From NCBI RefSeq assembly GCF_047511655.1, contig NC_133392.1:91195042-91259041 (forward strand): a stretch of 64,000 bases of DNA, written 5' to 3'. The stretch comes from Castor canadensis. Lineage: Eukaryota > Chordata > Mammalia > Rodentia > Castoridae. This document shows positions 1 to 10,177 of the stretch, piece by piece. Below the pieces are notes generated by a model. The model was not told where the DNA came from. It was given only the letters and a program-made list of their open reading frames with translations, and did no database searches. Made by a program: the position numbers and the translations under genes. Position 1 is the first letter of the stretch, and each line of letters opens with the position of its first letter.

Positions 1-92
1 TCTAGCCTGCCTCAGTAAGAGCACTGGCCTAGCAAGCATGAGGCACTGAGTTCAAACCCCAGTGCTGCCAAGTAAATAAATAAATAAACATA
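1..92 (+). repeat. ID-like SINE (tRNA-Ala-type), partial
   Basis: AGAGCACTGGCCTAGCAAGC, then GAGTTCAAACCCCAGT and an (AAAT)n tail. The 5' end is cut by the window edge. The stretch 93-510 that follows holds nothing recognisable. Confidence 0.85.
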
Positions 93-514
93 GACTTTCC
101 TGAAAATTTGAACATTTTAACTAAAAGTTGAGGTGCAGCAGTTGGTGGTGACATCTGGCCACATTTCTCTTGGTCTGAGCGCTTGCTAGCTTTTACTGGT
201 TGGATTAGAATAGACTTCTTTGGAAAACACTAAAGTGGGAATTTCCTTTGAACCTGTAACTTTATGTTACCCTGACTCCTGCCTAGGTGACCTAGCTGAA
301 TTTCTACCCTGTGCCAATCTAGTTATCTTTGAAGACAGGATGCCTGAAGATCAGAAGCTCCTCTTGAAGAGAGCTAGTCAACACTGGTTGTGATGCAGGC
401 TCAGATAGGAGAGGTTCAAGACTCTTAAAACTAATAGGACTTAATATTGCATTGCAGGTTGAACACTCTTCCTGGGAACCTTCTTTTCTTTTGCAAATAT
501 GTATAGGTGATTCA

Positions 515-596
515 TATAACTCAAACCACCCACCACAGTCCAGGGACCCCCCACTCCATGCCCCTTCTCACTCATCCACTATTGGTGATTGTGAAT
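515..596 (+). repeat. LTR-B, left part (interrupted copy)
   Basis: CCAGGGAC...ACTCATC..ATTGGTGATTG matches LTR-B from about its 70th base. The first 50-70 bp are not recognisable. It continues after the inserted LTR-A at 1,117. Confidence 0.75.
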
Positions 597-1112
597 TGTT
601 GGGTCTGGAGACCTAAGGCAGATGAGTGGGTATCCCATCTCCCCTGGAGAGCCATATCATTCCTGCATCCTGAGGAGTTAGAAGACTGCATTCCTGCACC
701 CTGAGAGGGAGTTGTAAACTACATTTCTGCATTCCTAAAGAAAGATACAGAGTCTGATAGGTCTGCCACAGGGCTGATAAGCAAAATGCTCCCAAGACTG
801 TTTCCCCCAATAAAGGTGCAAACCAAACCAGTTCACCTGAGAACGCCCACGAATCCACAGCCAATGAGAAAAACCCACCTAACTCAGAATTAAACCATCC
901 ATAAAAACCCCAGCCTTCATCTGAGCAGTGAGCTACCGGCTTCCGGGCTCCACTGCACTTCTCTAGTTGTAGCCTTTCCTTTTTCTTGAATATATCCTAC
1001 TTTATATACCAGCTTTGGCTCATCATTCAGCTGCCTCACGAGCCAGTTCCCTGGCCTGTGAAGGCAAGGACCCTCGACACTGGCCTGTAACACTTCAAAC
1101 TGGCATGTAACA
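597..1112 (+). repeat. Solo LTR-A with 4-bp target duplication
   Basis: The same family as the proviral LTRs, TG...CA ends intact, flanked by GAAT at 593-596 and 1,113-1,116. It interrupts an older LTR-B copy whose right part resumes at 1,117. No internal retroviral sequence remains, so it arose by LTR-LTR recombination. Confidence 0.9.
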
Positions 1113-1354
1113 GAATCACCAGGTTCTTCCCTTCTCACAGGTTAGTGTAGGTTTTTAAAACACCTGTAAAGAGGAAGACTCTCAGCTTCTGCCTGATACC
1201 TGGCCCATCATGGCTATTTGTAACTTTTTTTTCATAACTTTTAATAAACTCCATTACCACCCTTACTATACCCATGTGTCCTGACTGGATGCTTCCATGT
1301 GAGACACAAAGAATTTGGGAATCTTCTGATCAGAGACTTCAGGAGCTTACAACA
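1113..1354 (+). repeat. LTR-B, right part (interrupted copy)
   Basis: It starts GAATCACCAGGTTCTTCCC (the GAAT shared as target duplication) and carries the AACTTTTAATAAACTCC polyadenylation signal and the CATGTGTCCTG...TCTTCTGATCAGAG tail, ending TTACAACA. It aligns along its length with the copies at 2,342 and 34,987. Confidence 0.85.
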
Positions 1355-1369
1355 GTTGTAAAATCTGAG

Positions 1370-2215
1370 TTTTGGACCAAACTCCTGGGATTCCACATGC
1401 CAGGTTCAGCCACTGCCACCTAAACTTCAAATGAAGGGACGTGGTAACCGGCAAAGAAAGGAGATTTATTACAGGGCTTGGAACATGCTGTGGAAAGAGG
1501 CAGAGTAAGCACTCAGCCCATCTTCAGCCATCTTCTGGGTGCAGACATGAGGTACAGGTTTAAGTAGACAAAAGAACTGGGGGCAGAGAATAAAAGATAT
1601 GTATAGTTAAACAGTTCCAGTCACTGTGTGGTCTGGTTGGTCATTATCTGAGTCTTTGTTCTGGCAGAGGCTCAGGAGTTGTTATCTAGAGGGTGGTCTG
1701 TGCTGAGGAGGTGCTACTATTGGGGGTAGTTTCTCTCCATTGTCATAAAGATATAATCCCAGGTGATTGTAAAGTGACTTCAAAGAGAATGGCTTACAGC
1801 AAAGACAGATACAAAATGAAGGAGAGATGCCATGCTTTTCTTAGTTAAGTCTTGGGCCTGAGTAATGAGTACATGCTTCCCTGCAAAAGCAGTTTGAGCA
1901 CCTCTAATAGTTGGATCTAAGATGGCTGACCGAGTGATGGCCAGACAACCACTAAATTCATTATAATCCCATCTGTATCCCAAATGACACACTTTCCAGG
2001 GTCATGACAGGTGACAATTTATATGGTTATGATTGAAAATAAACATAAAAATAGGTGATGCCTGAACTTCCAGAAAATCTCCACCCATTCCTGGAAAATT
2101 CATGAATATTCCTCTTCTTCATTAGCTTATCTATCACCTTCATTTCTTTTTCTCTATAACCCCTTCAACCTCAAGGGAGTTTATCTCCCAATTCTTGGCC
2201 AAGAACACTACTTAA
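1370..2215. other. Possible reversed LTR remnant, otherwise unassigned
   Basis: GGAGATTTATTACAGGG near 1,461 reads on the minus strand as an AATAAA-containing LTR R region. AAGATGGCTGACC near 1,918 also resembles ERV LTR sequence. The ends are not definable and no gene is seen. Confidence 0.35.
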
Positions 2216-2217
2216 TT

Positions 2218-2320
2218 GGTACTGGGGAGGGGGGAGTTTGGCAGTACTAGAGTTTGAACTCAGAGCTTACATGCTTGCTAGGTAGGCACTCTACCACTTG
2301 AGCATACCTCCTGCCCTGGT
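2218..2320 (-). repeat. ID-like SINE
   Basis: Minus-strand copy: GTTTGAACTCAGAGCTTAC, then GCTAGGTAGGCACTCTACCA. It sits just before the solo LTR-B. Confidence 0.85.
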
Positions 2321-2341
2321 GCTAGGTCTTGTTACTGGTTC

Positions 2342-2715
2342 TGAGGCAGGTTAAAATTAGGGAAAGTTTGGACTCATAGAAAATTAATATTACATCTCAG
2401 ATTAACCTGGCTCAGGGACCACCTTTACCTCCCCATGGAATCACTCTTTCCCCTCTCCAAACATAGATTATTGGATGGAAATCACCTGTTTCTTTCCTTC
2501 CTATAGATTAGTGTAAATTTTAAAAGCACCTGGAGAAGAGAAACATGCTTTCTGTGCAGATTTCACCTGGGACCCACCATGCTTCCTTTGTATTTCCTTT
2601 TCCTAACTTTTAAAAGACTCCATTTATGCTCACATGTCTTGCAATGGAGTCTTCCCTGAGGGCCACAAACAATTTGGAAGTCTTCTAATCACAGACACCT
2701 CCTGTGGCAGCAACA
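2342..2715 (+). repeat. Solo LTR-B
   Basis: TGAGGCAGGTTAAAATTAGG start, CAGCAACA end. It is flanked by GGTTC (2,337-2,341) and GGTCC (2,716-2,720), a 5-bp target duplication with one change. Its AATAAA position is mutated to AAAAGA. Confidence 0.85.
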
Positions 2716-3038
2716 GGTCCACAATTCCAGAAGGAATGAAGAATCCAGCTGGGGTGGGGGGAAGGTAACACATACATTGGAGGGTTCACGTGTTCTTGCA
2801 GGGGTTGAGGTTGAGTTAAGGACTGACAGTCACATGGCCCTCATTCTGGATTTTCTGCAATATAGGTAGCTATCTTAACTCATGATAGGAATTTGGAGGT
2901 TAAGCAACTGTTGTGTACTTTTTTCCATTCAAACCATTGTTAGGATGGAAGGAAAAAAATTGAAATATTTACAGTCACATTTCACCCATCATTTCCTTTC
3001 CCCATTTAGTCAGCTGCACTTTCTCTAATCATTGCCTC

Positions 3039-3559
3039 TGTTGGGTCTGGAGACCTAAGGCAGATGAGTGAGTATCCCATCCCCCATGGAGAGCAGTATC
3101 ATTCCTGAATCCTGAAGAGATGGGGGCCTGCATTCCTGCACCCTGAAAGGGAGTTGTAAACTGCATTCCTGCATCCTAAAGGAGAGATACAGAGTCTGAT
3201 AGATCTACCACAGGGCTGGTGAGCAAAATGCTCTCAAGATTGTTCCCTTCCCCCAATAAAGGTGCAAACTATACCAGTTCACCTAAGAAAGCCTGTGAAA
3301 TGCATGGCCAATAAGAAAAACCCACCTAACCCAGAGTTAAACGTCCATAAAAACCCCAGCCTTCACCTGAGCAGTGAGCTACCAGCTTCTGGGCTACACT
3401 GCACTTCTCTAGCTGTAGCCTTTCCTTTCTCTCTAATAAATCCCACTTTATATACCAGCTTTGGTTCATCATTCAGCTGCCTCACCAGCCAGTTCTCTGG
3501 CCTGTGAAGGCGAGGACCCTCGACACCATCCTGAAACACTTCGACACCGGCCCGTAACA
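3039..3559 (+). repeat. 5' LTR of the provirus (LTR-A)
   Basis: It begins TGTTGGGTCTGGAG and ends CCCGTAACA directly before the primer binding site. It contains a CATAAAAACC TATA-like site near 3,348 and an AATAAA signal at about 3,435. About 33-bp units built on GCATTCCTGCA repeat near 3,130-3,173. The same LTR recurs at 597-1,112 and 9,690-10,177. Confidence 0.9.
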
Positions 3560-3561
3560 TT

Positions 3562-3579
3562 TGGCAACTCACGAAGGGA
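3562..3579 (+). promoter_or_regulatory. Retroviral primer binding site, tRNA-Arg-like
   Basis: TGGCAACTCACGAAGGGA lies 2 bp after the 5' LTR. It is close to the complement of a tRNA-Arg 3' end (TGGCGACCACGAAGGG), apart from a small indel/substitution in the middle. This primer type is known from HERV-9/HERV-W-like class I elements. Confidence 0.7.
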
Positions 3580-5815
3580 CATTTCTTCTGAACCAAGGTT
3601 GGTACAGGTTGTGCCAAACTGGGAAAGGCTGTCTAGGAAGTGACGGTGACTGTCTGGCACTCCGGTGGAGTCTGTTTTCCAGGAGAGCCCCCCACCACCA
3701 CCACAGCCTAGCTACAGTGGACCTCTCAGGCTGGCCTTCTCTTTCTCTCTTGTTAAGGAGGGTTTCTCCCTTGGGAAACTGAGGAAAATCTCTGAGCCCA
3801 GCTGTAAAGCAGGCAACCTGAGAGAACGTGGGTGCTGGCTGGGGGCTTACACTGGACTGCCAATGCTACGTGGATGGAGCCAGTCTTCAGTGCACCAAGG
3901 CTTTTTTTCCCCTCTTCTTAAACACTCTCTCTCTTTCAAGATCTGACCTGCTTAGGAGGAGGTCCAAAAACAGCCAGTGGAAAGGAAAGTTTCTCTTCAA
4001 GATAAAAAGGTGTTTTGGCCAGGGCACTCCCTGGTGTCACCCGAAGGCTGGAGGTGCACCATCCTGACCCGCCCTGAGGCTCCAAAGGTGGCTAAGTCTC
4101 AGACCCCTCCAGCCATGTCTGAGGCAAACAGACAATCAGATCTCTTATGCTTCCTTCATGGTTTCCATGGCTGAGAATGGACGTCACCCCTTACTTCCAG
4201 TGCTCCAGTACTGCCCTTGGGCAGGATTGACCTGGACAGGAGTGATGACCAATAATCCCTCATGCATTGAGCCTGGAAACTCTCTCTTTGTCCAATCCTT
4301 AGCCTCTCCTTCCGCTTTCCCAAGCAGTTCAGGATGAGTGGCCTCCCCCTTTTGTTCTAAACAGCAGTGGGCTTCCTTCTTCAGTAAGTTTGGAAAAAAA
4401 AACCCATACACCCATTGTGCTCTCTCCCTGGTCACACTTTGTCCTTTATCTCTGTCTGCCTTCCCCTCCCTGGACTTACAGGGACCCTGGCCTCCCATGA
4501 AAAACTTGTAGCATGGTACCTTATGACTTTTTAAAGTTATTCCCACATCTAGTTTGTCAGGCCTCTTGGTCCAAAGCAACTTTAAATCAGTTGCTGGGCA
4601 CTGGCAGAGGCAGAGGCACTCGCAAAAAAAACCTCAAAACTGCAGCCTCCACACTCACGCCCTAACTCACCCCCACAAAGGGAGGAGGGAAAGCAAACAG
4701 GTGCAGGTGCACTCATGCATAGGAATGCCGGCCCCTGGGCACAATGGGAACAGCCTGCCATACCTAAGAGAATCCATAGAGAGGGACTGACATACATCCA
4801 AAGCCACCAGCCACACAAGGCAGTGACTGTGACCCACTGCCACTCCCCCTAAAAGGGATGAGAGGAAAAATAAACGCCCACAGGTGCGTGTATACAGGAA
4901 GGGGGGAGAGGTGACAGGCTGCAGGATGGGGTCACTCATCCCGGGCATGGGAGGGGGCGATGGCACTTTGCTCAAGCCCAATTCCCAGCCCCACTTTACA
5001 CCTTGGGCCTGACTGACCCAGCCCTTGTAAGCTAATTGTTATCTCAAGGTTATAGTCCCCAAAACAGCAAAATGGGAGTTACTGCGGTCTCCAAACTTCT
5101 CATTTAAAATTTCCTATACTTTTGGCCTCATCATAAAATTTTTTTCTGTCCAAATATTGGCATAATCATCCCTTATGGTACTGTTATTGCCCCGGGATGC
5201 CCTCTGAACGCCCTTATAACGTTATAGATGATGTATTCCTTTGTTAAAAAGGTAGCCTTTATTAAAGAAGCTGCCTGCAGTTAGCAAAAAGGCAGGATCC
5301 TAGAACTCTTCTCACTGTGTAGGTGGTCTAATCCGACCAGTTCACTTTCTCTGATCCTGGCCACAGATGGTGGGGGGAAAGTCATGAGACAGGGACACCT
5401 GGTCTCGTTAGTTGAGTCAATCCCCAGTCAGACACTGATAAAAGGGGAGTCTGACAAGTTCATGTAGATGGGACCTGCCCCTTCCAGTCTTCTGGCCTCA
5501 GTACCCAAGTGGTCTCCACTGGCCTGTCTATTGAAACATTGAAAGGAAATATTGGAAGCTTTGAGCCACAGTACCTTAGATGACCAAGTGAAGTGGCCTT
5601 CACAGGGTTCCTTAAATTACAATTCCATACTCCAATTAGATCTTTTCTGTAAAAGGGAGGAAAAGTGAATTGAGGTCCCTTATACAAATTTTCTTTTATC
5701 TTCAAGACCACCCAGATTGGCTCCATAATTACCATGTAGATACTCAAACACTGGCTATTCTTTGTAAGCCACCCCAATATTCAGAACCTCCTAATGGGTG
5801 CTTCCCCCTTCAACA
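3580..5815 (+). other. Proviral leader and degraded 5' gag
   Basis: About 2.2 kb between the primer binding site and the first recognisable capsid sequence. No intact reading frame is visible. An A-rich, CACCC-rich block near 4,660-4,920 looks like two diverged copies about 170 bp apart. A matrix-like start cannot be placed with confidence. Confidence 0.5.
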
Positions 5816-5819
5816 GGCA

Positions 5820-6640
5820 ATGGTAGGAAGAGGGTGAGTCTATGTCCCCTTCCAGTCAGATCCAAGGGATATTATAAAAGGATCTGGGCAGCTATACTGA
5901 TGCCCCAGACAAATACATCCAAGCCTTTATCTCTGTGATCCAAAACTTTAAATTGACATGAAAGGATATTATGCTTCTACTAGACCAGACTCTTTCCTCA
6001 TTAGAAAAGCAATGGGTTCTGGCCCAGGCTGCTCAGGTTGGAAATGATTGCCATTTACAATGAGCCCCCAATACCCATGGCTCCTGAAAATGAGGAAATA
6101 AATGTGCCTATACCAACAAGGGCACAGGCAGTCCCCTTGGCAAATCCACACTAAAATCAAAATGGTGAGGAGGATGAATGGCATCAACACCACTTCATCC
6201 ATCTTATAGTAGAAAGGCTAAAAAGGCCCAAAGTCAAACCTCTAAACTATTCCCAGGTGACTGTAGTACAGCAAGGCCCTAAAGAAAACCCCCTTACCTT
6301 TCTATGGCATCTTAAGGACACTATCAGAAAGCATACCATAGTGGACCCAGAGTCACAGGTGGGAGAGGTTCTCCTCAAAGATAAATTTCTAACACAGTCA
6401 GCCCCAGATATTCATAGAAAACTCCAAAAGTCTGTGGCTGAAGGAAAAAAAATCACTGGACCAACTAATACAGCTAGCCATGTCTGTATACTACAACCAG
6501 GACCTTACTAACAGGAGAGAAAAAGATAAGAAACATCATGGCCTCATTGCTGCTCTCAGAGAGGGCCCCACCCAACTGGAGCCTGCATCCTGAACTTGCT
6601 ACCATTGTGGACAGGAGGGGCACTGCTGCAGAGAATGCTT
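5820..6640 (+). pseudogene. gag remnant (capsid and nucleocapsid), broken
   Basis: Gag is the retroviral structural polyprotein. Translation in shifting frames gives capsid-like sequence from about 5,880. A readable piece at 6,257-6,511 includes GPKENPLTFLWHLKD and DKFLTQSAPDIHRKLQ, matching the C-terminal capsid of class I retroviruses. The nucleocapsid zinc knuckle follows at 6,597-6,638: CYHCGQEGHCCREC, an intact CX2CX4HX4C pattern. In-frame stops and frameshifts separate the pieces (for example, stops near 5,940-5,990 and after 6,509). No functional product is expected. Confidence 0.8.
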
Positions 6641-6699
6641 AAGGGAGGACAGCAGCCCGGGAGACAGCCCCACCCCCAACCAGAACCCTGCCCTCTCTG

Positions 6700-6960
6700 C
6701 AAGGGTAACCACTGGAGGTCTAAGTGCCCCTGTCACTAGATGGAAGGCAGGGTGCCACCTCCTATGGATTGATGGGCCTCCTGTCCAGGCTCCACTTCTT
6801 AGAATCATTGTTGAGGAACCTCGGGTAACTGTAATGGTAGAGAAGTGAAAGGTCTTTTTCCTGCTAGACAGTGGAGCCCATTTCTCTGTCTTACCATTCT
6901 CTCCTGGTCCCTGGTCCAATGACAAAGTTATTGTTTGGGGCATATTTGGCCAGCCCCTAG
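6700..6960 (+). pseudogene. Retroviral protease remnant
   Basis: The aspartic protease active-site motif is visible as FLLDSGAHFSVL from about 6,857. It has DSG where most retroviruses have DTG. The surrounding frame contains stops, including one just upstream near 6,846 and one near 6,967. It lies between the nucleocapsid zinc knuckle and the start of RT, the usual gag-pro-pol order. Confidence 0.75.
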
Positions 6961-7184
6961 AGCGCTAGTTTACCCAGCCTCTGGCCTGCTGTTGGGGAGA
7001 CCTCCTCTTCTGTCACTCTTTCCTCATATTTCCTGAAACTCCAGTGCCTCTGCTGGGATGGGATTTACTATCTCAATTAAAAGCTCAAATTCTCCTCCCC
7101 CAGGCAGCTATCTCTGCTGCCCCCTCCTTCAGGAACAAGAAGATCCCACAGTGTGGACTAATGGGATGACTGTAGGGTGAGCCA

Positions 7185-7540
7185 AAATGGCCCCCCCTAT
7201 TCAAATAAAACTCAAAGATCCCTCACAATTTCCACACCAAAAACAATATCCCCTCAAGCCTGAGGGATGATGAGGCCTTGTGCCTATCATAAATTCCTTA
7301 AAAAACCAAGGGCTACTAATTAGTTGCTCCAGCCCCTATAATACTCCTATTCTTGCTGTCCACTAGGGGCCAAACAAATGGAGATTGGTTCAAGACCTCT
7401 GGCTCATTAATGAAACAGTCATTTGCCTCCACCCAATTGTTCCCGATCCCTATACTCTATTGCTCAAATACTCTCAAAAGCCCCATATTATTCTGTACTA
7501 GATTTAAAGGACACTTTCTTTTGCATTCCTAAATCTAAAG
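7185..7540 (+). pseudogene. Reverse transcriptase remnant, N-terminal part
   Basis: Conserved class I RT fingers sequence is readable, including PYNTPILAVH near 7,340, LVQDLWLINE near 7,387 and a DLKD motif near 7,503. In-frame stops are present (for example, after AVH). The RT core breaks off after FCIP at about 7,537 and resumes near 8,932 after foreign-looking AT-rich DNA. The catalytic YxDD box is not seen. Confidence 0.82.
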
Positions 7541-8930
7541 TTTTCAATGTCAAGAGTACACTCGAAATTAATATAATTGTGTTGTGTTTCATTGTGTAAG
7601 TTGTGTATGTCTATGATATGATTAATTTATTAGAGACAAAAATCTAATAGCTATGATAACAGTCTTATTAAAAACTGAGACTGACTCAAAACACTATTCC
7701 TAAAGTTGACTCTTACTTCAGCTATCAATCCACCCAAAATGGGTCCTAAAAGAACGAATGGGACACTTCTCAATCCACTCCTAAAAATTAAAAAAAACAA
7801 AACAAGACAAAAAAAACTTTGTGGCCACTTAGTTAAACTTTATATGTTCTTGAGCTTTTAAATCTATGCACACTTAAGTTGACATTTATGGCATGTCTAA
7901 TTTAAAACTTTTTAACATATGCATATATTTAAACATCTTTAGGATGATTCTTATTATAAAATTAACGTAAAGAAATACAAGGCTTCTGTTCTTTTCTCTC
8001 CCCCACCTCTTCTGCTGCTACTTTTAAGAAAAAACAGTTTTTTTTAAGTTATGTTAATCAGTTCTTACTAAATTAAAGGGTTTATTTTATGGACAGTAAC
8101 CTTATTATGTTCCATTTTGTCATAGGTAATTTACAGTCAATTCCTTTAAAATTAGAACTATTAACAAATGATGTCTTTATAAGTTACTTATTATATAAAA
8201 ACAGTTTAAATTTGCCTTTATATATGGGTCTATATAATAAAAATAAGGCTAACTGGAAAAACAATTTTATTTAAATTTAAATTTAAAATTCTTACGGAAG
8301 TTACTTTAAAATACAAGTTACAAAGTGAATGAGCAGAAAAGATATAGATAGGTGTTGAGTGTATTTTTGGGGGAAGATTTAAAAAGAAAAAGAAATTTTT
8401 TAGATGAGAAAGGATTTTGTAAAGAAGGGTTTGTCCTAAAGATTGTTCCAAATATGGAGAGGAGGGATAAGGACAAACCATCAGAGGGTTCAGAATATTA
8501 TATAAAGGTTCTGAGTAAATCTTAAAAGTATATAATAAAAGCTTCAGTGTGTGATAAAGTTAAAGTTGACTATAATCTAACAGTTGCCTAAAAGATTTTT
8601 TAGGGTCATGTCAAACTAAAATCTAATTCTCTTTGTACATAAAATAACAAAGCTATCTTAATATTGTTCTACTCTGAGTAACATCTACAGAAAACTGTTA
8701 TAGAGAAAGATTTTATCAAAGAACTTACTTGTGTTTTCTGTTGATCTTGTCAAGTTTTAAGTACTACTAAATCAGAGTTCATTTACATATTTGCTCATGT
8801 ATCTTAACTGACCACCTTATAACTGTTGTGTCTATACTTGATCTAAATCTGGTACATTTACAGGATTAAAAGTGTCAATTTATGTAAAACGATGAGCTGA
8901 AGCTCTCTTTTATCCAGAAGTGTTACATTT
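7541..8930. other. AT-rich segment splitting the proviral RT
   Basis: About 1.4 kb of strongly AT-rich, non-coding DNA lies exactly between two adjacent blocks of conserved RT. It has no LTR, SINE or L1 feature I can name, and no convincing flanking duplication. The small open frames in it look random. Phrases near 8,395-8,510 seem familiar from internal non-coding regions of other ERVs, but I cannot place them. Confidence 0.6.
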
Positions 8931-9395
8931 AGCCTGCATCCTGACAGTCAGCTCATTTGCCTTTGAAGATTCCACAAACCCTTCACAGCAACCAACTTGG
9001 ACAGTTTTACCACAGGGTTTAGAGACAGCCCTCATCTTTTTGGACATGTCCTAACCAGAGACTTATTAGGTTGTCACTACCCAGAGGCCACCCTTCTTCA
9101 ATATGTGCAGAGCCACAGAGCCCCTCATCTACAGGGCAACTGAGTCTTTTTTAAAACTTTCTGGCCTCCCGGGGATACAAAGTCTTTAAGAAGGCTCAAT
9201 TATGTCTCCCACAGGTCACCTACTTAGGTGTGGTCTTAAAGGGACAGACTCACTCCCTGAGTCATGAGTGACTCAACCCAATCCTCCATTTTCCACTGGC
9301 CCATACCATAAAACAGCTTAGAGCTTTATTGAGAGTTACAGGGTTTTGCAGAATCTGGATCCCTAGATATGCAGCCCTTTGCAGACACCTTTATA
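8931..9395 (+). pseudogene. Reverse transcriptase remnant, second part
   Basis: RT palm-to-connection sequence resumes: FAFEDSTNPSQQPTWTVLPQ near 8,960, then HLFGH (9,035) and RDLLGCHYPEATLLQY. A block around 9,215 to 9,395 follows that includes LRVTGFCRIWIPRYA, a typical RT connection motif. Several frameshifts and stops break it. The YxDD catalytic segment, RNase H and integrase are all missing; the sequence passes within a few bases into env-like sequence. Confidence 0.8.
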
Positions 9396-9399
9396 TGCT

Positions 9400-9685
9400 C
9401 CTTCTAATATTCCTATTTTGGTCTTATATAATAAATGCTCTCTCCAAATTTATATCTTTACGGGTCCAATGGATCAAACCCCAGATTTTAGTCAAGGAAT
9501 ACTCACCTCTGCGTAGGCATCAGCCCTCCATCCTGTTCTATTGGGGCCCCTGGAGAATACCTGGGTCAACTCCTGAGACAAGTACCCTCTCCCCTATCTC
9601 CCGTTGCCCCATTGTCAGCATGAAGCAGCTAGATGAGTCATTGCCCCTCTCCCCAAAAGCAGTTGGGTGCTTGTCTCAGAGGGGG
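9400..9685 (+). pseudogene. env transmembrane C-terminal fragment (truncated)
   Basis: Immediately after the RT remnant, the frame reads through a hydrophobic stretch, then INALSKFISLRVQWIKPQ. This resembles the membrane-proximal and cytoplasmic end of a class I env TM subunit. The surface subunit, fusion peptide and most of TM are absent, so no envelope protein can be made. The fragment ends just before the polypurine tract, as expected for env. Assignment is by general resemblance and position only. Confidence 0.6.
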
Positions 9686-9689
9686 GATT
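9678..9689 (+). promoter_or_regulatory. Polypurine tract of the provirus
   Basis: AGAGGGGGGATT sits directly before the TG of the 3' LTR, the usual plus-strand primer site. Confidence 0.85.
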
Positions 9690-10177
9690 TGTTGGGTCTG
9701 GAGACATAAGGCAGATGAGTGAGTATCTCATCCCCCATGGAGAGCAACTTCATTCTTACATCCTGAAGAGATGGGGGCCTGCATTCCTGCATCCTAAAGG
9801 AGAGATACAGAGTCTGATAGATCTGCTACAGGGCTGGTGAGCAAAATGCTCTCAAGATTGTTCCCTTCCCCCAATAAAGGTGCTAACTATACCAGTTCAC
9901 CTAAGAAAGCCTGTGAAATGCATGGCCAATAAGAAAAATCCACCTAACCCAGAGTTAAACGTCCATAAAAACCCCAGCCTTCACCTGAGCAGTGAGCTAC
10001 TGGTTTCTGGGCTCCGCTGCACTTCTCCAGCCGTAGCCTTTCCTTTCTCTCCAATATATCCTACTTTATATGCTGGCTTTGGTTCATCAACCAACTGCCT
10101 CATGAGCCAGTTCCCTGGCCTGTGACGGCAAGGACCCTTGACATCAGCCTGCAACACTTCAACACCAGCACATAACA
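9690..10177 (+). repeat. 3' LTR of the provirus (LTR-A)
   Basis: It begins TGTTGGGTCTGGAG and ends CACATAACA. Relative to the 5' LTR it lacks about 33 bp between two GCATTCCTGCA repeats, and its AATAAA is mutated (CAATATATCC). The two LTRs have diverged noticeably, so the insertion is not recent. Confidence 0.9.

Larger units (their letters stand above)
3039..10177 (+). mobile_element. Class I endogenous retrovirus, defective provirus
   Basis: A proviral layout in the + orientation: 5' LTR (3,039-3,559), primer binding site, leader, gag remnant, protease, RT remnant, a fragment resembling the end of env, polypurine tract and 3' LTR (9,690-10,177). The flanks are CCTC before and TCTC after, consistent with a 4-bp target duplication with one change. 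All genes carry stops and frameshifts. RT is split by about 1.4 kb of AT-rich DNA, and most of pol and env is deleted, so the element is non-functional. The gag and RT pieces resemble the HERV-W/HERV-9/HERV-H group in general form; the family is not assigned. Confidence 0.88.

Noticed and set aside
4184-4579. 131-codon minus-strand frame
   Set aside because: It lies antisense to the proviral leader and has no recognisable protein features.
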